A stretch of DNA of 5,651 nucleotides, taken from the NCBI GenBank assembly GCA_937135995.1, contig CAKZOF010000108.1:1-5651 (forward strand). The letters are read 5' to 3'. The stretch is from an uncultured Pyrinomonas sp. Lineage in GTDB: Bacteria; Acidobacteriota; Blastocatellia; Pyrinomonadales; Pyrinomonadaceae. Shown here piece by piece: positions 1 through 5,603 of the stretch. A program made the translations under genes and the position numbers. The notes beneath the pieces were generated by a model. The model was given only the letters and a program-made list of their open reading frames with translations, ran no database searches and had not been told where the DNA came from. Numbering within the stretch: the stretch's first letter is position 1; the number at the start of each line of letters is the position of its first letter.

Positions 1-539
1 GCAGCCCTCGTTTCTTCTATGATCGCGGAACGTTGGAGATCATGAGTCCATCGGCAGAGCACGAAGAGGCGAATCGAACGCTTTCCCTGTTGGTCGAGGT
101 GATCGCCGAAGAGTTCGGCATAGAGGTGAGAAATCTTGGTTCGACGACCTTCAAGCGAGCGGATTTAGCGCGCGGTTTTGAGCCCGATTCGTGCTTCTAC
201 ATCGCGAACTTATCGAAGGTGAAAGGTAAAAAAGAGATCGATCTAGCGATAGATCCGCCGCCCGATCTGGTGATCGAGATCGACATCACCCGCTCATCCA
301 TCGACAAGATGGCGACGTTCGCCGTGTTGGGAGTTCCCGAGGTCTGGCGCTACGATGGCGAGCGTCTGACGATCTTCGGGCTGCGAACAGGCGAGTACCG
401 AGAACAGCCGGAGAGCAGGGCGCTGCCTAGCGTGACTTCAGCAGATATCACGCGATTTCTCGCCGAGAGCGAACGGTTGGGTCGGCTCGACTGGTTGAGG
501 AAGCTACGCGAGTGGGCGCGTACACGAAAAGGAGTTTGA
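1..539 (+). CDS. Uma2 family endonuclease (DUF820), 5'-truncated by window edge
   Basis: This is the C-terminal part of an Uma2/DUF820 protein, a PD-(D/E)XK-like nuclease fold common in cyanobacteria, Chloroflexi and Acidobacteria; the physiological role of the family is not settled. The frame is open from base 3, where it reads SPRFFYDRGTLEIMSPSAEH, the usual Uma2 N-terminal strand and helix. The in-frame TTG at 33 and ATG at 42 are therefore internal codons and the true start lies before the window. Family marks follow in order: GSTTFKR, then EPDSCFYI with the acidic catalytic-type Asp, then PPDLVIEIDITRSS with the second acidic strand, then GVPEVWRYDGERL. The C-terminus is a charged helix, the stop is TGA at 537-539, and no frameshift is visible. 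The next gene starts 4 nt later, so the two are probably co-transcribed, although no functional link between them is known. Family assignment is confident; nuclease activity is inferred. Confidence 0.9.
   Translation, partial: SPRFFYDRGTLEIMSPSAEHEEANRTLSLLVEVIAEEFGIEVRNLGSTTFKRADLARGFEPDSCFYIANLSKVKGKKEIDLAIDPPPDLVIEIDITRSSIDKMATFAVLGVPEVWRYDGERLTIFGLRTGEYREQPESRALPSVTSADITRFLAESERLGRLDWLRKLREWARTRKGV
527..534 (+). promoter_or_regulatory. Shine-Dalgarno site for the mog gene
   Basis: AAAAGGAG sits 9 nt before the ATG at 544 and lies within the last codons of the Uma2 gene. It fixes the mog start. It also means that translation of mog may depend on ribosomes finishing the gene upstream. Confidence 0.75.
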
Positions 540-543
540 GTCG

Positions 544-1035
544 ATGGAGATACGTGCTGCGGTGATCACCGTCAGCGATGCTTGTTCGCGCGGCGAGCGC
601 GCCGACGCATCGGGCGAAGCGCTGGTTCAATTGCTCGGCGAGTTGGGCGCCGAAATCGTCGTTCGCCAGATCCTCTCGGATGACCTCGATCCGTTACGCG
701 AACGCTTGCGCGAACTCGCCGACCACCCAGACATCAACCTGATCGTAACCACGGGCGGAACAGGCGTCGCTCCGCGCGACAACACGCCCGAAGCGACGCG
801 CGCCGTCATCGAACGCGAGGTGCCCGGCATCGCCGAAGCAATGCGCATGGAGACGCTCAAAAAGACGCCAACGGCGATCCTCTCGCGCAGCGTGTGCGGA
901 ATCAGATCCAACACGCTGATCGTCAACTTCCCGGGTTCGCCCAAGGGCGTGCGCGAATGCTTCGAGATCGTGCGCCCGGTGCTTCATCACGCACTCGCTT
1001 TGATCGCCGGACGGCCGCACGATTGTGCCGTTTGA
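544..1035 (+). CDS. mog: MogA/MoaB-type molybdenum cofactor biosynthesis protein (molybdopterin adenylyltransferase family)
   Basis: This is a cytoplasmic enzyme of molybdenum cofactor synthesis. MogA-type proteins adenylate molybdopterin with ATP before molybdate insertion. The 163-residue protein is one complete MoCF-binding domain: an AAVITVSDACSRG first strand and loop, ILSDDLDPLRERL, the nucleotide and molybdopterin-binding TTGGTG at about residues 69-74 followed by Asp79 (the RD in APRDNTPEAT), PTAILSRSVCGIR, and PGSPKG at about 130-135. These match the order and spacing of E. coli MogA, with a shorter C-terminus. The start is supported by a good ribosome binding site. MogA and MoaB are close paralogues and the sequence alone does not separate them; mog is chosen because TTGGTG, the RD and the PTAILSR block are all present. 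No other cofactor genes are in the window, so it is separated from the rest of the pathway. A hairpin-forming palindrome lies 14 nt after the stop. Confidence 0.92.
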   Translation: MEIRAAVITVSDACSRGERADASGEALVQLLGELGAEIVVRQILSDDLDPLRERLRELADHPDINLIVTTGGTGVAPRDNTPEATRAVIEREVPGIAEAMRMETLKKTPTAILSRSVCGIRSNTLIVNFPGSPKGVRECFEIVRPVLHHALALIAGRPHDCAV

Positions 1036-1049
1036 GCGCCATCATCCGC

Positions 1050-1067
1050 CGCTCTTTCGAAAGAGCG
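1050..1067. terminator. 18-nt perfect palindrome after mog, possible weak terminator
   Basis: CGCTCTTTCGAAAGAGCG is a perfect palindrome that can form a 7-bp stem closed by TCGA. It lies 14 nt downstream of the mog stop, where a transcript end is expected. No T run follows, so it may be a 3'-end stabilising hairpin, a weak terminator, or a binding site for a dimeric regulator. Confidence 0.35.
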
Positions 1068-1220
1068 TAGTGCGCTTCGTATTTGGGCCGCACCGCGTGA
1101 GCTTGCAGGCGTTTTCGCTGCTGACTGCTCGAGCACGGTACGCCCTGTGCTTAAGTCGCCTCGCGCCTGCTTGCTCCTGAAACGGACTTCCTTGCGGGGT
1201 CGCTCGCTTCAGGATGATGC

Positions 1221-1238
1221 TCGTTGCGACACGCTGAG
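1221..1238. repeat. Direct repeat, copy 1
   Basis: TCGTTGCGACACGCTGAG matches copy 2 at 1296-1313 in 17 of 18 positions (G versus A at the eighth). Start-to-start distance is 75 bp, and GC-rich G-runs or GCG follow both copies. Too few copies and too long a spacer for a CRISPR array. Confidence 0.7.
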
Positions 1239-1295
1239 AGCGCTTTGCTTGCCAGTCCCCCTTCACCATTGCGATGTTTGCTTTCGCGCCGGTGT

Positions 1296-1313
1296 TCGTT
1301 GCAACACGCTGAG
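1296..1313. repeat. Direct repeat, copy 2
   Basis: TCGTTGCAACACGCTGAG is the second copy of the 18-bp repeat at 1221-1238. Its 3' end forms a small stem, GCTGA at 1308-1312 with TCAGC at 1322-1326, which copy 1 does not have. Confidence 0.7.
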
Positions 1314-1425
1314 GGGCGGTTTCAGCCTCTCTCGCCGGGGAGATCTCTTCCGCCGATCTCTGCCCTTTTGACGAAGAACCGTCAAACATGTAGCGGTCGA
1401 GCTTGATCGCTGTAGCGCTCGCTTC

Positions 1426-1452
1426 AGTTCAGGAAAATTTTCCGAACTTTTT
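1426..1452 (+). terminator. Terminator-like hairpin with T run
   Basis: AGTTC at 1426-1430 pairs with GAACT at 1444-1448, enclosing the 12-nt palindrome GGAAAATTTTCC at 1432-1443. A1431 is the only bulge. Five T residues (1448-1452) end and follow the stem. The stem is AT-rich and therefore modest in strength. It could end any transcript that runs on from mog or arises in the repeat region, separating it from the cassette starting at 1694. Confidence 0.4.
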
Positions 1453-1520
1453 CGAACGAGCGGCGTCTAAATGTTTCGAACCAACGGGTTCCGAATTTGG
1501 AGGGCGCACAAAAGACCACG

Positions 1521-1544
1521 GAGGGTACTCCTTCGGGTGCCCTC
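1521..1544 (+). other. Strong RNA hairpin upstream of the membrane-protein cassette
   Basis: GAGGGTAC (1521-1528) pairs with GTGCCCTC (1537-1544), including one G-T wobble, and the stem extends inward to a C-TTC-G type loop. About 10 bp can form. No T run follows, so it is not a standard intrinsic terminator. It lies about 150 nt before the start of the small membrane protein and may be part of its 5' leader or a transcript-end hairpin. Confidence 0.4.
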
Positions 1545-1693
1545 GTTGCCAGACGGCATGGGAGTGAATGCGCTTTTTTGAGAACGACGGAAGGGGAAGA
1601 CGGGCTGAGAAGGCGACTCCGGCTTGGGCGGTTCTTCCTCTTCCGACCGTTCTTCCGTCCATGGAACCCAACGAAGCAAATGGGATTGCTCAG

Positions 1694-1897
1694 ATGTACA
1701 GCGGTTCATGTTTTTCATTCTACGTTGACCCCGGTTCAGGAACCTTACTCTGGCAGTTGCTGGCTGCGTTCTTTTTCGGTGCGGCTTTCTATGCGCGTTC
1801 TTTCGGGTCTCGAATCCTCGGTTTTCGCGTGAAATCGTCCGAAGAACGAGAACCGAAGGGCGAGGAGAACCACACCGACGAAGAACGGTCGCGCTGA
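1694..1897 (+). CDS. Small single-pass membrane protein with YVDPGSG motif
   Basis: This is a 67-residue protein of unknown function. It begins with about ten residues leading to YVDPGSGT (residues 10-17), followed by a hydrophobic membrane segment at about 17-34 (LLWQLLAAFFFGAAFYAR) and a charged, Lys/Glu-rich C-terminal tail. The order DPG-S/T-G, short membrane helix, basic residues, charged tail is a recurrent layout that I recognise among small bacterial proteins of about 60-80 residues, often encoded near surface polysaccharide, methyltransferase or phosphatase genes. ATG 1694 is chosen because it places the motif near the N-terminus and has GGGA 8 nt upstream. In-frame ATGs at 1661 (78 aa) and 1568 (109 aa) would add low-complexity sequence unlike the family. 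It lies 68 nt upstream of the methyltransferase on the same strand and is probably in the same operon. Orientation in the membrane and function are unknown. Confidence 0.7.
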   Translation: MYSGSCFSFYVDPGSGTLLWQLLAAFFFGAAFYARSFGSRILGFRVKSSEEREPKGEENHTDEERSR

Positions 1898-1965
1898 TTT
1901 CCGGCTTCGGTCTGCTCTCTCCTGCCCCACGAGGTCGTCCACCTGTTTTCGTCTGACAGGCGCGA

Positions 1966-3420
1966 ATGAGACGCCCGTTGACGGTCGAGAGCCACGTTCT
2001 CCGCCCCCTCTCTTTTCGCGATCCGTCAGGCTTCGTCCTCACGGATGGCGAAAGGATTTGGCGTGTGGTGGATTCAGCCGCGTGGGATGATCTGCTCTGT
2101 TTCCTCGACTCGAACACTTTCAGGATCTACCGCAAAGCCGGCAAGATCGTGGGCACGAGGGTGATCGACAAAACCGAACTACCCTTTCTCCCTCATGATT
2201 TGCGCGGTGAACAGTCCCCTACTGAATTGCCCCTCCGACTTCTCGAGCATGAACGGATACGTTTCCCATCTTTCCCCTACGAGTGGCCGCCGGAGATGCT
2301 CCACGCGGCTGCTGAACTGACGTTGGATCTAGCCGAGAGCGCTTTGAGTGAAGAGATGGGGCTCAAAGATGCGACGCCCTACAACATCCTCTATCACCAC
2401 TGGCAACCTGTTTTCATCGACATCCTGTCGTTCGAAAAGCGCGATCCGCTCGACTTCGTGTGGCCTGCTGCCGGTCAGTTCATGCGCACGTTCTTGCTGC
2501 CCCTCCTGTTAAATAAGCACGTCGGAATGAGGTTGGATCAGATTTTCATCGTAAAGCGGGATGGCTTGTCGCCCGAGGAAGCGGAAGGTTTGTGCGGTCG
2601 CTGGCGGCGCTTTTTGCCTCCCTTCTTCTCTTTGGTGTGGCTGCCGGCATTTCTTTCGCGAAGGCGCGTTGCGCACACCATGCGGCCGTATCAAAAGAGG
2701 CGAGCCTCGTCCCCTCAACAAGCGCGCTTCATCCTCTCCAAGACTTTGCAAAACCTACGGAAGAAGCTCGATTCGGTACAGCCCACAGAAGTGATGAGAT
2801 CCGCTTGGGTCGAATACAGTCGATGCCACGATGAAGATTACACGACGGACAAGATCCGACTCGTCGTCAACTTCATGAGCTTTCATCGACCTCGCGAGGT
2901 GTTGGATGCGGGTTGCAACACGGGTACGTTTAGTCTTCTGGCGGCGAGAAGCGGCTCGCGCGTGGTCGCCATCGATGCCGATCCCGCCGTCGTCGGCGTT
3001 GTTTGGCGGCGCGCGCGCGCCGAGCGTCTTTCAGTTCTACCTTTGGTTATCGACCTTTCGCGCCCGAGCCCGGCGATCGGCTGGCGCAATCGCGAGTGCG
3101 CTTCGTTTGAAAGCAGAGCGCACGGCGCGTTCGATTTGGTGATGATGCTCGCCATTTTGCATCACTTGCTCGTCACCGAAAGAATACCATTGGATGAGAT
3201 CGTCGATCTTGCCGCTGCGCTCACCTCTCGATTCGCCCTGCTGGAATTCGTTCCGCCAGAAGATCCGATGTTCCGTCGAATAGCTCGCGGTCGCGAAGGG
3301 TTGTTCACCCATCTGACGACCGATCTGTTCGAAAGGTGTTGCGCTCGTCGGTTCGACCTGATCGACAAAAAGAGATTGGGTGGGACGGATAGATGGCTTT
3401 ACTTCCTGCGCAAAAAATAA
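1966..3420 (+). CDS. Two-part class I SAM-dependent methyltransferase with conserved N-terminal domain (NoeA-like)
   Basis: This 484-residue protein, probably cytoplasmic or membrane-associated, transfers a methyl group from S-adenosylmethionine to an unknown acceptor. The C-terminal Rossmann domain (about 300-484) shows motif I VLDAGCNTG at 312-320, the strand-2 acidic residue in VVAIDADP (Asp337), FDLVMMLAILHHLL at 389-402, and a LLEFVPPEDPMF block. The N-terminal half (1-240) carries the marks of a recurrent family: FPYEW at about 103-107, LKDATPYNIL at 133-142, QPVFIDILSFEKRDP at 147-161, and a QFMRTFLLPLLL helix from 171. A second hydrophobic stretch at 216-230 could touch the membrane. 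I believe the architecture resembles proteins annotated NoeA-like, but the substrate cannot be read from the sequence. The start ATG has only a weak AGG 5 nt upstream, and that AGG can pair with CCTGT at 1942-1946. The 3' end meets or overlaps the next gene, supporting co-translation. Confidence 0.85.
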   Translation: MRRPLTVESHVLRPLSFRDPSGFVLTDGERIWRVVDSAAWDDLLCFLDSNTFRIYRKAGKIVGTRVIDKTELPFLPHDLRGEQSPTELPLRLLEHERIRFPSFPYEWPPEMLHAAAELTLDLAESALSEEMGLKDATPYNILYHHWQPVFIDILSFEKRDPLDFVWPAAGQFMRTFLLPLLLNKHVGMRLDQIFIVKRDGLSPEEAEGLCGRWRRFLPPFFSLVWLPAFLSRRRVAHTMRPYQKRRASSPQQARFILSKTLQNLRKKLDSVQPTEVMRSAWVEYSRCHDEDYTTDKIRLVVNFMSFHRPREVLDAGCNTGTFSLLAARSGSRVVAIDADPAVVGVVWRRARAERLSVLPLVIDLSRPSPAIGWRNRECASFESRAHGAFDLVMMLAILHHLLVTERIPLDEIVDLAAALTSRFALLEFVPPEDPMFRRIARGREGLFTHLTTDLFERCCARRFDLIDKKRLGGTDRWLYFLRKK

Positions 3421-3425
3421 GGTCA

Positions 3426-5027
3426 ATGATCTTGCGCGACGCGCTCGTGGCGTTATCGCTGGCAAACCTTCTTCTTTTCAACCTGTGGGCGCGAGCGCTC
3501 GACAGTGCCGGGAACTATAGCCGCGACGATGCGCTTCCAGCTCTCGCCGTCGCGCTTGATACGTTGGCGATCGCCGCGGTCCTATTTTGCGGAGCGAGGT
3601 TGGCGGAGCGCTTCGGCGGATGGCTGCGCGAACTAGCGCGCGTCTCTTTCCTCCTCTCATGGCTCGTGGTCGCCAACGTGGCGAGGCTAAAACTCAGCGG
3701 TCTCATTTTGGGATCGGTTGGCCACTCCTTGTCGCTTCTCGTTGCGGCGGCGGCGGTTGCGGCGGCGCTTGTCATCTTTGTCCGTTTCAAGCGCGAAGTG
3801 ATCGCCTTGGGCGTCAAGCTCGCTTTGGTCTTTTCACCTTTTGTTCCCATGACTTTCGCCCAAGCCGCGTGGCAGTGGAGGAAAGAGAAACGGGCGCTGA
3901 CTGTGACCAACGAGTCTGCCTTGTCGCTCGCACAAAAACGGCATCACCGGGTCGTTTGGATCGTCTTCGACGAGTTGGACCAACGCGCTGCCTTTCTGCG
4001 CCGACCATCGGATGTTGCGCTTCCGGAACTGGACGGCTTGCGTGCTCAGTCGTGGCACGCTGAAAACGCTTATCCACCGAGCAAGTGGACGATGACGGCG
4101 ATCCCGTCGTTGCTGACTGGCGACATCGTCTGCTCCCTCGACCCAACTGCCGACGCTAACGATCCTGCGCTGAAGATGGCTGGTGCATTCAAAGGCGTGC
4201 CCGCGAGCCGGATCGCCACGGTCTTCAGAACAGCGCAAGAGCAGGGATTCCGCGTCGGAGTGGTTGGGTGGTACCATCCGTACTGTCACACTTTCGCCGC
4301 TGACGTAGCGCGGTGTGAAGATGCGCGCACGCTGATCGCCGAACGTCTCGGTCTGTGGGGCCAGATGAAACGCGCGCTCGCAAGCGACGAGATGATCGCG
4401 AGCCTGCCGCTCGGTTACCGTCTTCTCGTCGAGAGGAGACGGGAAACGCGCCGCATTACGCACGGTGCTGAGTTCCATCTGCTGATTTACCAAGAGGTGC
4501 TGAAGGCAGCCAAACAGTTGATCATCGACCCGAGCATCGACCTCGCTTTCGTTCACTTTCCGGTTCCGCATCTACCCGTCATATTCAATCGTCAAACGGG
4601 TGAAACGACGGCTTTGGGAGAAGGGAGTTACTTCGATAACCTAGCGCTTGTAGACCGGACCGTGGGCGAGTTGCGGCGCGCTCTCGAAGAAGCTGGGATG
4701 TGGGACGAGACGACCGTGCTGATGATGTCCGATCATTGGTGGCGCACGGACGCCTACGATTTCGTCCTCAAGGGCAACCTTCAAGCAGAAGAGCGCCCTT
4801 TCTCCTCTTTGCCGTTTGATCCCCGCGTTCCGTTCTTGCTCAAACTGGCTGGCGTGCAACGCGAGAGCGTTTACGACAAGCCTTTCAATACCGTGCTCGT
4901 GCGCGATCTCGTCGTCGCGTTGCTTCGCGGGGAGTTGCGCGAGCACGAGGAAGTCGATCGCTGGTTCGATCGGAAGGCGGCGGGCCAAGAGCAGAGCCCT
5001 TACCTCTACCTTTACGTTTGCAACTGA
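3426..5027 (+). CDS. Membrane-anchored sulfatase-like (alkaline phosphatase fold) hydrolase or transferase
   Basis: The 533-residue product has four or five hydrophobic segments in its first 150 residues (about 6-24, 37-58, 71-88, 101-120 and 125-147), then a large domain expected outside the cytoplasmic membrane. That domain has alkaline-phosphatase superfamily marks: VVWIVFDELD at 176-185 with metal-ligand Asp182, YPPSKWTMTAIPSLLTGD with Thr222 five residues before the Pro as the likely nucleophile, FVHFPVPHLP with His377 and His382, and MMSDHWW with Asp436-His437. No Cys or Ser sits in a C/S-x-P-x-R formylglycine motif, so classical sulfatase chemistry is unlikely; phosphoester hydrolysis or group transfer, as in Thr-dependent phosphoethanolamine or LTA-synthase relatives, fits better. 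The ATG at 3426 is 5 nt after the methyltransferase stop. An in-frame ATG at 3393 would add 11 residues and overlap by 28 nt, with GGGA at 3382-3385 as possible ribosome site. I prefer 3426 because the membrane segment then starts right at the N-terminus. Confidence 0.85.
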   Translation: MILRDALVALSLANLLLFNLWARALDSAGNYSRDDALPALAVALDTLAIAAVLFCGARLAERFGGWLRELARVSFLLSWLVVANVARLKLSGLILGSVGHSLSLLVAAAAVAAALVIFVRFKREVIALGVKLALVFSPFVPMTFAQAAWQWRKEKRALTVTNESALSLAQKRHHRVVWIVFDELDQRAAFLRRPSDVALPELDGLRAQSWHAENAYPPSKWTMTAIPSLLTGDIVCSLDPTADANDPALKMAGAFKGVPASRIATVFRTAQEQGFRVGVVGWYHPYCHTFAADVARCEDARTLIAERLGLWGQMKRALASDEMIASLPLGYRLLVERRRETRRITHGAEFHLLIYQEVLKAAKQLIIDPSIDLAFVHFPVPHLPVIFNRQTGETTALGEGSYFDNLALVDRTVGELRRALEEAGMWDETTVLMMSDHWWRTDAYDFVLKGNLQAEERPFSSLPFDPRVPFLLKLAGVQRESVYDKPFNTVLVRDLVVALLRGELREHEEVDRWFDRKAAGQEQSPYLYLYVCN

Positions 5028-5037
5028 TGCTCGTGAC

Positions 5038-5050
5038 CGGCCTTGGGCCG
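5038..5050. terminator. Short inverted repeat between convergent genes
   Basis: CGGCC-TTG-GGCCG forms a 5-bp GC stem with a 3-nt loop in the 40-bp gap between the sulfatase-like gene and the convergent ureidoglycolate lyase gene. There is no clear T run on either strand, so a terminator role rests mainly on position. Confidence 0.3.
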
Positions 5051-5067
5051 ACTTCGCTTCTCTGCTT

Positions 5068-5529
5068 CTACGGCAGATCGAATTCGAAGGCGCAGCCGTA
5101 TGTTGCGCGCAGATCGACCAGTTCGTAATCCTCTTCGAGCGTCCCTTGGCGATCGACGACCAGATAGGACGCCCACTCGTCGATGGGAAACGGCGGCGTA
5201 TGCCACGTGCCGCGATGGTAGGCGTAGGGCCAGCGACCATCGACGAGAAACGCAGCGATCTTGTCCAGATCAGGCGCTTGGCGATCGTTCGGCGGCGCTA
5301 CGGCGATGATGGCGCGCGAACCGACGAGCGGTGAGAAGACTTGCATCGTTTGTTGATGGCGGGCCATGAACTCGAAACGGAAAGGCCGCCGTTCAGCCGT
5401 CGCGCCCGTCATGCTCGGCGTGCCGCCGCCCAAGTCTATCTCCACCGAGCCACGACGGTCGATGACGATGCCGTAAGGGGCGAAGCTTTCGCGCGTCAGC
5501 GGTTGAACGGGAAGACGAAGGATCTTCAT
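5068..5529 (-). CDS. allA: Ureidoglycolate lyase family protein (AllA-type)
   Basis: AllA-type enzymes split ureidoglycolate into glyoxylate and urea, a late step of allantoin and purine breakdown in the cytoplasm. From the ATG at 5529 the protein has 153 residues, close to the roughly 160 of E. coli AllA. The N-terminus MKILRLPVQPLTRESFAPYG is typical, followed by a FEFMARHQQTMQVFSPL strand pair (His58, Gln63, Phe65, Pro67), PDLDKIAAFLVDG, and the cupin-side YHRGTWHTPPFP with His105 and Trp109-His110, matching YHRNVWHHP of the E. coli protein. The frame stays open upstream to the window edge, with in-frame ATG 5583 and TTG 5586, but the promoter at 5576-5603 and the family N-terminus favour 5529. 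Its ribosome site, AGAAG just upstream, is weak. No other purine-catabolism genes are visible here. Members of this family also occur outside allantoin pathways, so the substrate is less certain than the fold. Confidence 0.85.
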   Translation of the reverse strand: MKILRLPVQPLTRESFAPYGIVIDRRGSVEIDLGGGTPSMTGATAERRPFRFEFMARHQQTMQVFSPLVGSRAIIAVAPPNDRQAPDLDKIAAFLVDGRWPYAYHRGTWHTPPFPIDEWASYLVVDRQGTLEEDYELVDLRATYGCAFEFDLP

Positions 5530-5575
5530 ATCTTCTGGATCGCCGGAATTTTCCGGGCGAAGCGAATCGCGACCT

Positions 5576-5603
5576 TTTATCATCAACGGTGGCTCGCTGT
5601 CAA
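5576..5603 (-). promoter_or_regulatory. Sigma70-type promoter for the ureidoglycolate lyase gene
   Basis: On the minus strand a perfect -35 box TTGACA (5603 down to 5598) is followed after 16 nt by GATAAA (5581 down to 5576), a 4 of 6 match to TATAAT. Transcription would start near 5569, giving a leader of about 40 nt before the ATG at 5529. It overlaps the alternative starts at 5583 and 5586, which would then be untranslated. Confidence 0.55.

Larger units (their letters stand above)
1068..1425. other. Intergenic stretch without a convincing gene, containing repeats
   Basis: Open frames exist on both strands but their products are low in family-like features, rich in Arg, Ser and Cys, and overlap each other. 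On the minus strand the longest one (1042-1389) contains QRVAT twice only because the underlying DNA is repeated. The stretch holds a direct-repeat pair and an inverted pair, TCCTGAA at 1175-1181 and TTCAGGA at 1208-1214. I see no tRNA, CRISPR or recognisable insertion-sequence end. It may be a member of a dispersed intergenic repeat family or the remains of one. Confidence 0.5.

Noticed and set aside
1221..1313. CRISPR array
   Set aside because: Only two imperfect 18-bp copies with a 57-bp spacer, no third copy and no cas gene nearby.
1497..1832. Plus-strand open frame overlapping the small membrane protein
   Set aside because: The DPGSG motif and membrane helix are in the other frame. This one is Arg/Phe-rich without a pattern.
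1467..2117. Long minus-strand open frame of 216 codons
   Set aside because: It overlaps both the small membrane protein and the start of the methyltransferase. Its product is Arg/Ser/Pro-rich without any domain, as expected for an antisense frame of GC-rich coding DNA.
3008..3021. GGCGCGCGCGCGCC alternating GC palindrome
   Set aside because: It lies inside the methyltransferase gene and encodes a run of Arg/Ala codons in frame. It is explained by codon choice, although it could be a slippage-prone site.
3741..3770. GCG/GCT trinucleotide run
   Set aside because: It encodes an Ala-rich membrane helix of the sulfatase-like protein; ordinary for a GC-rich membrane segment.
3834..4571. Long minus-strand open frame of 245 codons inside the sulfatase-like gene
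   Set aside because: The plus-strand frame carries clear catalytic motifs across the same bases, and the antisense product shows no family features.
4641..5240. Minus-strand open frame of 199 codons spanning the convergent gene ends
   Set aside because: It overlaps both the sulfatase-like gene and the ureidoglycolate lyase gene in another frame, and the product is low in recognisable features.
4816..5334. Plus-strand open frame of 172 codons running from the sulfatase-like gene into the lyase gene
   Set aside because: Shadow frame over two well-supported genes; no motif and no ribosome site.
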